From assembly GCF_048569485.1 (NCBI RefSeq), contig NC_134357.1, forward strand, positions 235,593,576 to 235,657,575: a stretch of DNA of 64,000 nt. The letters run 5' to 3'. The first letter of the stretch is position 1. Every line of letters begins with the position of its first letter. A program made the position numbers and the translations under genes. The notes below the pieces were generated by a model, which was given only the letters and a program-made list of their open reading frames with translations, ran no database searches and was not told the DNA's origin. Of this stretch, positions 1 to 10,454 are shown piece by piece. The DNA is from Anomaloglossus baeobatrachus (lineage: Eukaryota > Chordata > Amphibia > Anura > Aromobatidae).

Positions 1-760
1 CTGGGTGGACTGTATCCTGCTCTCAGTGACTGAACCATATTAATGAAATGTGGGTTCTCAGTCAGACGGAAAGAAGAGTTCGTTGCATAAATAAACTGGG
101 CAATTTTTTCATCAATCAACTCTTTTTCTAATCTGCTAGTTCTTATCACAAACCTATCTATGGTGGTTCCAGGAGGTAAAGGTTTTTTCTTCCTTTTGGG
201 TGATGGTGATATGTGGCTGTGGGTGTCTAATGATGATGCTGCTGCTAATGAAGCACTATCCTGGATGGATAACTCTGAAACTGTAGAACAGGATGATGGT
301 GATCTTGGAGGTGGATAGTTTCCAGAATCCATGAATTCCCCTAAACAAAAAAAGTCAATGCTGTTATTTTATTGTTTATTATACAATTTCTGCTTATTGT
401 ACACAACACATCACTGCCCTTGCCCCAAAAGGAATATTTGTTTTTCTTCATAACTGTACCAAATGACAGTAACATGCAGTAATAATAAGAAATATAATTT
501 TTCTCACACATGACAGTTCAGTCTTTAGAAATAGGATTGAATAAAAATATTTACCAACCTGAAGATCCTGCCTGTTCAGAAGTGTTTCTTTGGTCATCTT
601 CATCACCGCACTTCTCATGATGTTACCTCATTCGCGCCACCAGGCCTTGCATCTCTTTGTTGCATCGTTTGCATTTTGCACGCATGCCTGCCTTACCGAT
701 AGGCGAAGGAGCTTCATTAAAATATTCCCAAACTGGGTCTCTTTTACGGCCTGCTGCCAT
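1..760 (-). pseudogene. hAT transposase N-terminus with BED finger, spliced, one in-frame stop
   Basis: Minus-strand exon 1 (760-559) starts MAAGRKRDPVWEYFNE and continues with C-x2-C and H-x4-C ligands of a BED zinc finger, the DNA-binding domain of hAT transposases. The donor is CAG|GTTGGT at 558-557. The acceptor TTTGTTTAG ends at 341, and exon 2 (340-1) joins in frame (SSGEFMDSGNY...), staying open to the window edge. It includes RFVIRTSRLEKELIDEKIAQ and FRLTENPHFINMVQSLRAGY, typical of this hAT group ahead of the RNase-H-like catalytic core. One TAA interrupts the BED finger just before HHEKC, probably from CAA. No frameshift is seen. The catalytic core is outside the window. Confidence 0.8.
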
Positions 761-1401
761 TATAAGGAAAGAACGTAATAAACCTCAGATCGTACACACA
801 AACAGATCCAGACTTGTCTGTCTGTGGCTATGCTGCAGTATTGTGCTCAAAGTTTCACTTTCATTTTCTTGTCTACTTGCCCTTCCTCCTCCTCACACTT
901 AGATTCACATTCTTCTTGTGTTGTGCAGATCTATTCCACTCCAAACAATCAGAAACATATTGTCTAACTTCTTGGACTTGGCACTGAAGGGTTTGATTCT
1001 GTATTCATAGGTTTGTAGAACAATAGGATTAAGGTCTTTTTCTCAACTCTGTTCATGTTGTAATATTTTTGCCGTGAAGAAGAGGCTGGGACCTCTGCGG
1101 AGTCAAATTCAGTTTTGAGAACTGCGTAAGGAAAGCGAGCGTCTGTGATAATATAGGAGAGAAACTGCCCATTAATCCTACAGAAACCTCTGGAAGAGCA
1201 TGGCATTGTGAATGTTACACATATACAGCCTTTATTCTACTTAGTTAAACAACTCAGCTTTATCTCATGATGGAAGAACCTTTGGATGGTAAAATATTTT
1301 CCTCAAAAAGCAGTTTATTGAAAAAAATCCGATTTAAATAAAAAAAATCCGATTTTTTTTAAAAAAAAACAAACAAAAAACATTGATTTTTATCCACCCT
1401 G
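1..1401 (-). mobile_element. hAT DNA transposon, 5' part, running off the left edge
   Basis: The right end at 1387-1401 reads, on the minus strand, CAGGGTGGATAAAAATCAA, a hAT-type terminus (CAG start) followed by A/T-rich subterminal sequence rich in AAATCCGAT. The element reads leftwards and contains the spliced transposase start described separately. The 3' half and other terminus lie outside the window, so the 8-bp target duplication cannot be checked. The stretch 761-1386 is 5' untranslated/subterminal sequence with no supported gene. Confidence 0.8.
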
Positions 1402-1518
1402 CTTCCAGGTCAATTTGACCATATAGTGAACATGGTAAACAAACAAAAAAAATTGTGGAATTGCACTTTTTTGCAATTTCATCGCACTGGGAATGTTTTT
1501 CCCGTTTTCCAGAACACT

Positions 1519-1822
1519 ATATAGTTACATAGTTACATAGTTACTTAGGTTGAAAAAAGACCTAGGTCCATCTAGTTCAACCTTCCTCCACCAGTTCTAC
1601 ATTTAGTCACTAAGTCATTTATAACCAACAATGTTTTGTGTACTGAGGAAATCATCCAGCCCTTTTTTAAAAGCTGTTATAGTATCTGCCATTACTACCT
1701 CTTGTGGTAGGGCATTCCACAGTCTGACCGCTCTAACTGTAAAGAACCCTTTCCTATTTAGGTGTCAGAATCGCTTTTCATCCACTCGCAGTGAGTGCCC
1801 CCTGGTCCTTAGTATGTAGTAT
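1519..1822. repeat. Dispersed anuran repeat (TAGTTACATAG... family)
   Basis: Starts with three copies of an 8-base unit (ATAGTTAC) and continues with 'GGTTGAAAAAAGACCTAGG' and 'TCCATCTAGTTCAACC', a sequence I recognise as a common interspersed repeat in frog genomes. Its class is not clear to me. No terminal repeats or protein motif are visible. Confidence 0.6.
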
Positions 1823-1973
1823 GGTAAAATGAATAGTGTCATTCAAAAGTACAAGCTGTTCCACAAAAAGCAAAGCCTCATATTGACAAAAGAATAAAAA
1901 AGTTTAGTTCTTAGAAGAGGAGAAAAAAACAAAAGCACAAAAACAGAAAATTGCAAGGTGGTGAAGAGGTTAA
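1823..1973. repeat. Fragment of a TTAA-ended repeat inserted in Tc1
   Basis: Sequence such as 'TGAATAGTGTCATTC' and 'AGAAGAGGAGAAAAAAAC' ends at GAGGTTAA (1966-1973). It resembles the end of the large CCCC...GGGG TTAA elements seen at 44893 and 53434. The Tc1 element resumes immediately after the TTAA, where Tc1 relatives carry a TTAA-like target. The left boundary is uncertain. Confidence 0.4.
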
Positions 1974-2115
1974 CGTCTAAACCACTGGCAACAAAAGGGA
2001 GTACACCCCAAAGGTAAAAATGCCAAATTGTGCCCAAACCTTGAAGATTTTGTGTGGCCACCATTATTTTTAAACGCTGCCTAACTCTTATGGGCATGGA
2101 GTTCATTCACTAGAG

Positions 2116-2231
2116 CAGTCGCCTCCAACTCCAGTTCTCGAGAGCCACCATCAGTGGGTTTTTTTTCAGGATTCCCTTAGTATTGCACAGGTGATAATTC
2201 AATCACCTGCACAGATGATGATTCAACACTG
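2116..2231. mobile_element. hAT MITE, 116 bp, with 8-bp target duplication
   Basis: Begins CAGTCGCCTCC and ends AACACTG. It is flanked by identical 8-bp repeats CACTAGAG at 2108-2115 and 2232-2239, interrupting Tc1 sequence. An 8-bp duplication and CAG/CTG ends are hAT hallmarks. Non-coding. Confidence 0.8.
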
Positions 2232-3129
2232 CACTAGAGCTCCGCAGAAGGCACTGGAATCCTCTGCCTTCCTCGATAACGACATCACAGAGCTGGTGGA
2301 TGTTAGAGACCTTGTGCTCCTCCACATTGTTGGAGGATGCCCCACAGATGCTCAGTAGGGTTTAGGTCTGGAGACATGTTTAGCCAGTCCAGCACCTTTA
2401 CCCTCAGTTTCTTTAGCAAGGCAGTGCTCATCTTGGAGGTATGTTTGGGTTCATTATCATGTTGGAATACTGCCCTGTGGCCAAGTTTTTGAAGGGGGAG
2501 GGAATCATGCTTTGCTTCAGTATGTCACAGTACATGCTGGCATTCATGGCTCCATCAATGAACTGTTGAACCCCACAGCCAGTAGTACCAAAACATGACC
2601 CGCCTGACAACAGGCAGGACAAACTTTTCTTTCTCCTCCTCAACTGGTTGCTGCCATGCACGCTTGACACTATCTGAATCAAATAAGTTTATCTTCGTCT
2701 CATTAGAACACCAGACAAGGTTTCAGTAATCCATGTCCTTAGTCTGTTTGTCTTCAGCAAAGTGTTTGCAAGCTTTCTTATGCATCATCTTTCAAATAGG
2801 CTTCATTCTGGGATGACAGCCATGCAGACCAATTTGATGCAATGTGTGGCGTATAGTCTGAGCACTGACAGGCTGACCCCCTCTCCACCTGTTTAACCTC
2901 TGCAGCAATGCTGGAAGCACGCATACTCTATTCTGGAAAGAAAACCTTTAGATATGACACTGAGTATGTGCACTCAACTCTTTTTGTCGACCATAGCGAG
3001 GCCTGTTTTGAATGTAACCTTTCTTGTTAAACCGCTGTATGGTCTGCAGCTCAGATTCCGGGTGCTGGCAGTCCTCCTCTAGCCTAGGCTATCGTTATGT
3101 AGAGCAACAATTCTTTTTTCAGATCCTAA

Positions 3130-3533
3130 AGCCCCCATCACATTTAACGACTTACCAGCGATCCCGAAACTGATGTGACCTGATAAGGATCGCTGGTAAG
3201 TCGCTGGGAGGTCGCTAGTGAGATGTAGTGAGATGTCACACAGTCAGATCTTACCAACGACGCAGTAACGATCAGCGACCTGTATAACAATCTCGGCGGG
3301 CGTTGGCACCATGTCAGGAGGTCGTTGGTAGGCGTCAAACACAGCGATGCGTCCTGCCCAGCAGGACATCGCCTTTGAAGAAAATGGTCCTGACCATTCA
3401 ACAACGACTAGCAATCTCACAGCAGGGCCCTGATCGCTGGTAGGTGTCACACATAACGAGATCGCTGCTGCGTCACGGAAACGGTGCCGCAGCAGCGATC
3501 TCGTTAGCGATCTCATTGTGTGTGACGGGGCCT
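3130..3533. mobile_element. PIF/Harbinger-like MITE
   Basis: Inserted in the Tc1 transposase sequence. Ends read AAAGCCCCCATCACA and, inverted, AAAGGCCCCGTCACACA. The interior is made of inverted segments around 'GATCGCTGGTAAGTCGCTGG' and 'AGATCGCTGCTGCGTCAC'. Its TIR matches the larger MITE at 3704, where a TTA duplication is clear. Here the left flank is TAA and the right TTA, so the duplication is not exact. Non-coding. Confidence 0.65.
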
Positions 3534-4064
3534 TTAGAGACACCTTAGCCATGGGTTGCCGTGTTGAACTTCCAGTGACCAGTATGAGAGTGTAATACTG
3601 ATAACACCAAATATAACATATCTGCTCCCCATTCACACCTGAGACCTTGTAACACTGAGTCACATGACACCGGGGAGGGAAAATGGCTAATTGGGCACAC
3701 TTAAGGCCCCGTCACACTAAGCAACATCGCTAGCAACATCGCTGGTAACGAACAACTTTTGTGAAGTTGCTAGCGATGTTGCTGTGTGTGACATCCAGCA
3801 ACAACCTGGCCCCTGCTGTGAGGTCGTTGGTTGTTGCTGAATGTCCTGGGCCATTTTTTAGTTGTTGCTGTCCCGCTGTGAAGCACAGATCGCTGTGTGT
3901 GACAGCGAGACAGCAACAACTAAATGTGCAGGCAGCAGGAGCCGGCTTCTGCGGAGGCTGGTAACCAATGTAAACATCGGGGAACCAAGAAGCCCTGTCC
4001 TTGGTTACCCGATATTTACCTTTGTTACCAGCCTCCGCCGCTCTCACTGTCAGTGCCGGCTCCT

Positions 4065-4389
4065 GCTCTGTGCACATGTAGCTGCAGGACACATCGGGTT
4101 AATTAACCCGATGTGTGCTGTAGCTAGGAGAGTAAGGAGCAGCGCTAAGCATTGTGCGCTGCTCCCTGCTCTGTGCACATTTAGCTGCAGCACACATCGG
4201 GTAATTAACCCGATGTGTGCTGTAGCTAGGAGAGCAAGGAGCCAGCGCTAAGCATTGTGCGCTGCTCCCTGCTCTGTGCACATTTAGCTGCAGCACACAT
4301 CGGGTAATTAACCCGATGTGTGCTGTAGCTAGGAGAGCAAGGAGCCAGCGCTAAGCATTGTGCGCTGCTCCCTGCTCTGTGCACATTTA
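4065..4389. repeat. Tandem repeat, ~102-bp units inside the MITE
   Basis: Three near-identical units contain 'GCTGCAGCACACATCGGG', the palindrome CATCGGGTTAATTAACCCG (with one-base variants), 'GCTAGGAGAGCAAGGAGCC' and 'AGCGCTAAGC'. A further unit follows the foldback at 5266-5376. The same unit is found tandemly in the MITE at 11643 and in that at 28172. Confidence 0.8.
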
Positions 4390-5265
4390 TTAGAGAGCAA
4401 CTTTCTGTCTGCAGATAGGCTACAGCAACAATAAAGGCCCAAGGACTGATCAAGTTTTTCAGGGCATCCAAGAGAAACACCGCCTCCTTTTTCCAGTGGG
4501 CTAAGATGTCCTGATGTCTTCTCCAACACTGACGGCTCTGGTCATGGTGAGTGCACTACAGCCACATCTTTCTAGAGGAGGGTTGCATCTTTCGCTAAAC
4601 ACTGTTTCATATCTTATATCTCCATCTATACACGGAGCCTTCACGCTATGGCGGTCTTCCCTGTAATCCGCGTGTCCGTGTCGTCTACTCCACATAAAGC
4701 ATATGGCAACTGGGACACCGGCTGCAAACTTCCACCAGAACTTTAATTTCAGTAGTTGAACGCTATGAATAAATGTTAACTCCTCGTGGCGATTGCAAGG
4801 TTTCAGTGTCTCTCAGCTGAGCTCCTGCGGCGGCCGCTGCACACACTGGGATGGCGTCCTCCGCCCGTATACTGCTGCTTGCTGGCCGTGTAGCGGAGAC
4901 ACCAGAAGGGAGGCCTCGGTCGGATGAGGAAACCTCCGGTATTCGGAGCGGAGGACGCCATCCCAGTGTGTGCAGCGGCCGCCGCAGGAGCTCAGCTGAG
5001 AGACACTGAAACCTTGCAATCGCCACGAGGAGTTAACATTTATTCATAGCGTGAAGGCTCCGTGTATAGATGGAGATATAAGATATGATACAGTGTTTAG
5101 CGAAAGATGCAACCCTCCTCTAGAAAGATGTGGCTGTAGTGCACTCACCATAACCAGAGCCGTCAGTGTTGGAGAAGACATCAGGACATCTTAGCCCACT
5201 GGAAAAAGGAGGCGGTGTTTCTCTTGGATGCCCTGAAAAACTTGATCAGTCCTTGGGCCTTTATC
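4390..5265. repeat. Long inverted repeat (foldback) inside the MITE
   Basis: Right arm 4948-5264 is nearly identical in reverse complement to left-arm segments 4431-4650 plus 4760-4863, around an ~84-base loop. The left arm holds an extra 109 bases (4651-4759) bounded by the 8-base direct repeat ACGCTATG (4643-4650 and 4760-4767). The arms are CpG-containing and carry no recognisable gene. The unit interrupts the ~102-bp tandem array. A transcript through it would form a hairpin of more than 300 bp. Confidence 0.8.
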
Positions 5266-5770
5266 TGTGCACATTTAGCTGCAGCACACATCGGGTAATT
5301 AACCCGATGTGTGCTGTAGCTAGGAGAGCAGGGAGCCAGCGCTCAGTGTGCGCTGCTCCCTACTCTCTGCACGTGTAGCTCCGTGCGCTGGTAACCAAGG
5401 TAAATATCGGGTTGGTTACCCGATATTTACCTTAGTTACCAAGCGCAGCATCTTCCACGCGGCGCTGGGGGCTTGTCACTGGTTGCTGGTGAGCTCACCA
5501 GCAACTCGTGTAGCCACGCTCCAGCGATCCCTGCCAGGTCAGGTTGCTGGTGGGATCGCTGGAGCGTCGCAGTGTGACATCTCACCAGCAACCTCCTAGC
5601 AACTTACCAGCGATCCCTATCGTTGTTGGGATCGCTGGTAAGTTGCTTAGTGTGACGGTACCTTTAGGGTGGGATGTACTCCCTTTTGTTGCTGGCGGTC
5701 TAGACATTAATGGCTGTAGGTTGAGTTATTTAATGTGCATGGCCAGCTTAGCACTCTATATAGAGTTGCA

Positions 5771-6349
5771 TTGTGACTTCAGTTGATAATGTAAGCCATG
5801 TTCTGCACACCCACCAAACAATGAACAGCAGCCATGGCCAATGGCCCCCACTGACTTGTAATTGGACATGCTGGATGTCCACTGTTTTTGTGGCGATCAG
5901 TCTAATCGAGGACAATACTACAACGGGCGACAACTATAATGACAACACTAAAGAGATTTTAAACATACTCTGAAGGCAAATTATGTCATAGCAAAAAAAG
6001 TATCCAACTCTGGGTAATGTCTAGTTCCACCACAGGAAACGTTGATAAAACAGATAATAATTGGTGGTAAGTATAATATGTAGATCATAATATAATGCAA
6101 AGGCTAATTCATAAAGGTAATTTCCACTTATATTGAAAACTTACTGTACATGATGAAACTATAAAAATAGAAGCCATCCCAGATCCATACATGACATGTT
6201 AGAATTGAGCTTATTATTAAGATATCAGTGACGAGTAAGGTAAACTGGTGACAAACAACACAGGTTTCTCCTGCTCTCTGCAGATCCACAAGTACACATT
6301 CACACATAACTATCCAATTTTGGCTACTGTAAGGTCAAACAGCGCTTAC
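5771..6349. other. No gene recognised; presumed intron of the minus-strand zinc-finger gene
   Basis: A/T-rich unique-looking sequence. I searched on the minus strand for a KRAB exon (motif family F-S-M-E-E-W) and found none. Confidence 0.4.
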
Positions 6350-6706
6350 CTCTCCAGTCAGCAGCTCGATGATTTTGTTGGTGAGTTCTAGAATCTTCTG
6401 CTCATTGCTTCTTTTTGTTATCAGTGGTGAGGACTTCATTATGGGGTATTGGATCCTGCGAAGTCCCCCTGAAATACGGCCACTGCTGGTTGTCAGAAGC
6501 TCCCCAGTTAACTTTTTCACAACCATATAGTCCTATACAGAAGAACCATGAATAGACATTATAAAATATATCTGCAGTTGTAAAATTGGTAAAAGAAATA
6601 AAATAAAATAATTCCCAGAATCTCTCACCTCACCGGTCAGCAGGTAGAGGATCTCAAGGGTGAGGCTTAATATCTGCTCAGTTGTTTCCTTCTTGTCTCT
6701 GTCCAT
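6350..6706 (-). CDS. KRAB-type zinc-finger gene, first two coding exons only
   Basis: Exon 1 (6706-6629) encodes MDRDKKETTEQILSLTLEIL followed by YLLTGE, with donor GAG|GTGAGAG. Exon 2 (6532-6350, 61 codons) starts DYMVVKKLTGELL and ends QKILELTNKIIELLTGE, with acceptor TGTATAG| and donor GAG|GTAAGC. Both joins are phase 0. This is the N-terminal architecture of frog KRAB-C2H2 genes and parallels the plus-strand gene at 21795. The KRAB and finger exons, which should lie at lower coordinates, are not found before position 1. The gene either continues off the window behind a repeat-filled intron or is a remnant. No stop or frameshift is present in these exons. Confidence 0.8.
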
Positions 6707-6719
6707 CTCGTGTCCAGCT

Positions 6720-7023
6720 GGGGTTGATTACAGGGGCCAAAACTGACCACCTAATGCAGAACAAATTCACAAGTGTTTACAAATATAATTTACACATTTT
6801 AGACTATTTCTAATATCAGAAAGTGAAATGAAAGTATGATTTTTTTTTTTTTACGTTTTGACTTCGACCACTGATGAGAAGCATGTTCCACCATGTTTTG
6901 ACTTGGTGATGCCACAGTCGAAAAAGGTTAGAAAGCCCTAAGCCTCATGCTAAGCTGAGGCAATAATTCATCAATGAACTTGGTGGCCTTCAAAGTAGAA
7001 CTCATACCTGTACAGGGACATGT
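6720..7023. other. 5' intron or upstream region of the minus-strand zinc-finger gene
   Basis: The acceptor-like sequence on the minus strand (AATCAACCCCAG, ending at about 6720) implies an upstream untranslated exon. None can be fixed. Nothing else is recognisable. Confidence 0.35.
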
Positions 7024-7027
7024 TTAA

Positions 7028-7837
7028 AGGGAACCTGTCAGGTCCCATAAGCGTTCTAACCTAGAAGTAGGGTGATGTGTGGCCTAGTAACCCCTTCCTA
7101 CCCATCCCTGTGTTGTAATAGTGTGTATTATGAATGTATAAAAATGTTTTATTACTTATGTGTTCCATATGTAAATGAGCAGGTACTCTAGTCTCCTGGG
7201 CGTCGCATCGCCCTGTGGGCGTTTGCATGTTTTCCGTGGTATCACGCCTCTGTGGGCGTGATACCATGGATTTACATGAGCGATGTCCGCGTCAGCTCCT
7301 TGAGATCACGCGCGCGAGCGCTTACCATTCCCCGAGCCTTCTTATACAGGTGCTTGCTTCTCGGCTTTAGACGCGCACTGTGCATGCTCAGAAGACTCCT
7401 GCGGTTCCAGTCATGCGCTGTCTCGGCTGTTTACTTGCCGGCTTCAGACGCGCTCTGCACATGACCGGAACCGCAGGAATCTTCTGAGCATGCACAGTGT
7501 ACGGCTGAAGCTGAGAAGCAAGCACCCGAATAAGAAGGCTACGGGAATGGTAAGTGCGCAGGATCTCAAGGAGCTGACGGGGGCGTCGCTCATGTAAATC
7601 CATGGTATCACGCCCACAGGGGCGTGATACCATGGAAAACATGCAAGTGCCCACAGGACGATGCGATGCCCAGGGGGATAGAGTACCTGCTCGTTTACAT
7701 ACGGAACATGTTTTATTACTTATTTATATATTCATAATAAACACTATTACAGCACAGGGATGGGTAGGAAGGGGTTACTAGGCCACACATCACCCTGCTT
7801 CTAGGTTAGAACACATAAGGGACATGACAGGTTCCCT
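7028..7837. mobile_element. Kolobok-like foldback MITE, TTAA target site
   Basis: TIRs start AGGGAACCTGTC and are flanked by TTAA at 7024-7027 and 7838-7841. The two halves (about 7028-7430 and 7440-7837) are reverse complements over most of their length, including 'CATGGTATCACGCCC', 'GAGCATGCACAGTG' and 'CTACCCATCCCTGTG'. The AGGG start with TTAA fits Kolobok better than piggyBac. Non-coding. A truncated related end (AGAGAACCTGTCAT) follows directly at 7842. Confidence 0.75.
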
Positions 7838-7869
7838 TTAAGAGAACCTGTCATAACTAGGATTCTAAC

Positions 7870-8294
7870 TAGAGATGAGTGGTTCCGTCGAGGCTCTGTT
7901 CACTGCCAGCAAACGAGCATAGCTCCACAGGCTCCAGCTTGACCTGAACCCCGGATCAAGTAATTGATTGGCAGTTTGAGTCTCCACCTACATACAGCCA
8001 GCCATAAGCAGATCGCAGTTCACTTACGGGGGAAGGGGGGGGGGGGGGTCAGAGGATGGGAAGGCTTTTTCAAAAAATTTTTGGTGTACAATACATCCGA
8101 TCATTCGGTTGTTACCCCTAGTGTGCGCCGTTCTAACACTGCAAGCGGCTCGCACACGGCTGAGCACCAAGCGTACCTGAGCACAGCTTTGCTGGTGAAA
8201 GTGGTGTTCGCACATAAAGCAGCCAAACTCCAAACCTTGATTTTTAAATTTGGTGTTTGGTTTGAAAACCGAACCATAGATTCACTCATCTCTA
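7870..8294. mobile_element. hAT-like MITE (TAGAGATGAGTG termini)
   Basis: Left end TAGAGATGAGTGGTTC and inverted right end TAGAGATGAGTGAATC. This 'AGAGATGAG' terminus is a common frog MITE. Contains a G run at about 8036-8047. The target duplication is not clear. Confidence 0.55.
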
Positions 8295-8297
8295 TAT

Positions 8298-8758
8298 GTA
8301 AACATGATTTATTGCTGAGTAAATCCTTACCTTTCTTGTAGAACTCCGATTTGCTGTTGTAGAGAAATCCATAGTTAAAATTGTTCTCTATTGAAGATCA
8401 CAAAGCTGGTGTGCCAAAAATGTAGGCTCCAATATGATTTTTGCTAAATTCTTCTTTATGAACATTTTAACTCACAGTAATAACATGCAATTTTTACATG
8501 TTGATGTTGAAGTCCAGTACAATTTGCTAATGAGGTGGGGGTGAGTGTTTCTCATAGAGGCCCCTAACATAATGTTTATTGAGTCCTTAATATTAAAAGG
8601 GAACTTTTTTGGCCACCCAACACTTATAAACTTCGCCCATGTTCTTTTAGTCCTTTATTCAGGTATTCCAGTAATGTTTTTATTGTTTTATACAACTGCA
8701 TACAATATATTTGAGTGAAATCAACTTCTATACGTCACCTCGCTGTGAGCTAATGAAC
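8298..8758. other. No gene recognised
   Basis: A/T-rich sequence without a supported reading frame, RNA gene or terminal repeats. Confidence 0.4.
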
Positions 8759-8760
8759 TA

Positions 8761-10351
8761 CACTGTGTGCAGAATTATTAGGCAAATGAGTATTTTGATC
8801 ACATGATACTTTTTATACACGTTGTCCTACTCCAAGCTGTATAGGCTTGAGAGCCAACTAACAATTAAGTAAATCAGGTGATGTGCATCTCTGTAATGAG
8901 GAGGGTTGTGGTGTAATGACATCAACACCCTATATAACGTGTGCTTAATTATTAGGCAACTTCCTTTCCTTTGGCAAAATGGGTCAGAAGAGAGATTTGA
9001 CGGGCTCTGAAAAGTCCTAAATTGTGAGATGTCTTGCAGAGGCATGCAGTGTGACGGGGGTGTACAACAGAGCAAAGGATGACCCCGTCACATGCAGCAG
9101 TCTTGAAATTGCCAAACTGTTGAAGCGTGATCACCGAACAATAAAGCGTTTCATGGCAAATAGCCAACAGGGTCGCAAGAAGCGTGTTGGGCAAAATAGG
9201 CACAAAATAACTGCCCATGAATTGAAGAAAATCAAGCGTGAAGCTGCCAAGATGCAATTTGCCACCAGTCTGGCCATATTTCAGAGCTGCAACGTTACTG
9301 GAGTATCAAAAATCACAAGGTGTGCCATACTCAGGGACATGGCCAAGGTAAGGAAGGCTGAAAAATGACCACCTTTGAACAAGAAACATAAGATAAAATG
9401 TCAAGAAATATCTTAAGACTAATTTTTCAAAGGTTTTATGGACTGAGAAAATGAGAGTGACTCTTGATGGGCCAGATGGATGGGACAGAGGCTGGATCAG
9501 TAAAGGGCAGAGAGCTCCACTCCGACTCAGATGCCAGCAAGGTGGAGGTGGGGTACTGGTATGGGCTGGTATCATCAAAGATAAACTTGTGGGACCTTTT
9601 CAGGTTGAGGATGGAGTGAAGCTCAACTCCCAGACCTACTGGCAGTTTCTGGAAGACAACTTCTTCAAGCAGTGGTACAGGAAGAAGTCGGTATCGTTCA
9701 AGAAAAACATGATTTTCATGCAGCACAATGCTCCATCACATGCATCCAACTACTCCACAGCGTGGCTGGCCAGTAAAGGTCTAAAAGATGAAAAAATAAT
9801 GACATGGCCCTCTTGTTCACCTGATCTGAACTCCATAGAGAACCTATGGTCCCTCATAAAATGTGAGATCTACAGGGAGGGAAAACAGTACACCTCTCGG
9901 AACAGTGTCTGGGAGGCTGTGGTGGCTGCTGCACGGAATGTTGATCGTAAACAGATCAAGCAACTGACAATCTATGGATGGTAGGCTGCTGAGTGTCATC
10001 ATAAAGAAAAGTGTCTATATTGGTCACTAATTTTTTGGGGTTTTGTTTTTGCATGTCTGAAATGTTTATTTCTAAATTTTGTGCAGTTATATTGCTTTAC
10101 CTGGTAAAAATAAACAAGTGAGATGGAAATATATTTGGTTTTTATTACGTTGCCTAATAATTCTGCATAGTAATAGTTACCTGCAAAAACAGATATACTC
10201 CTAAGATAGCCAAATCTGAAAAAAAAAAAACACTCCAAAAATATTAAGCTTTGATATTTATGAGTCTTTTGGGTTGATTGAGAACATAGTTGTTGATCAA
10301 TAATAAAAAAAATCCTCTAAAATACAACTTGCCTAATAATTCTGCACACGG
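8761..10351 (+). mobile_element. Tc1/mariner transposon with decayed transposase
   Basis: Terminal sequence CACTGTGTGCAGAATTATT at the left and its inverse (GCCTAATAATTCTGCACAC) at the right. TA lies on both sides (8759-8760, 10352-10353). A second copy of the right-end motif (GCCTAATAATTCTGCA, about 10152-10167) precedes the outer one, so the right end is duplicated or double. Confidence 0.8.
8979..9984 (+). pseudogene. Tc1/mariner-type transposase, inactive
   Basis: Starts MGQKRDLTGSEKS and is then cut by a TAA. It continues through a helix-turn-helix region (LLKRDHRTIKRF), is closed by a TGA near 9366, and resumes in another frame at about 9451 (MRVTLDGPDGW) to TAG at 9984. The catalytic triad is damaged. 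The first Asp in the LWTDE-type motif reads LWTEK (about 9427-9440). The second Asp in the DNAPSH motif is His (MQHNAPSH). The final Glu (NSIENLW) is kept. It therefore has at least two breaks and two lost catalytic residues. Confidence 0.85.
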
Positions 10352-10454
10352 TATAGAACTAGTCCAGTAAAATGTTTCACTCACTGAGACTAGTCCAGGT
10401 TCAAAAGCTGCATTCATGACCCCTGACAAGACTAACAGTCCCTGCACTGCCAGT

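Larger units (their letters stand above)
3704..5663. mobile_element. Large PIF/Harbinger-like MITE (1.96 kb)
   Basis: TIRs AGGCCCCGTCACAC (left) and, inverted, AGGTACCGTCACAC (right) are flanked by TTA at 3701-3703 and 5664-5666. The TWA-type 3-bp duplication suggests PIF/Harbinger. Inside are hairpins based on GTAACC/TAAATATCGGGT (3960-4035 and 5385-5445), a tandem array of roughly 102-bp units, and a long foldback insert. No transposase is visible, so it was presumably mobilised in trans. Confidence 0.75.
1974..5770 (-). mobile_element. Tc1-like transposon, decayed, with three nested insertions
   Basis: Pieces at 1974-2115, 2232-3129, 3534-3703 and 5664-5770 read as one Tc1-like element. 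The terminal-region motif around 'AACAAAAGGGAGTACACCCC' (near 1992-2015) is repeated inverted near 5670-5712. Between them lies minus-strand transposase remnant sequence, from the paired-like N-terminal region (around 3000-3120) to the SPDLNP-E-containing catalytic end (around 2330-2380). It is interrupted by a hAT MITE and two PIF/Harbinger-like MITEs. The outermost ends are degraded. There is no intact reading frame. Confidence 0.75.
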
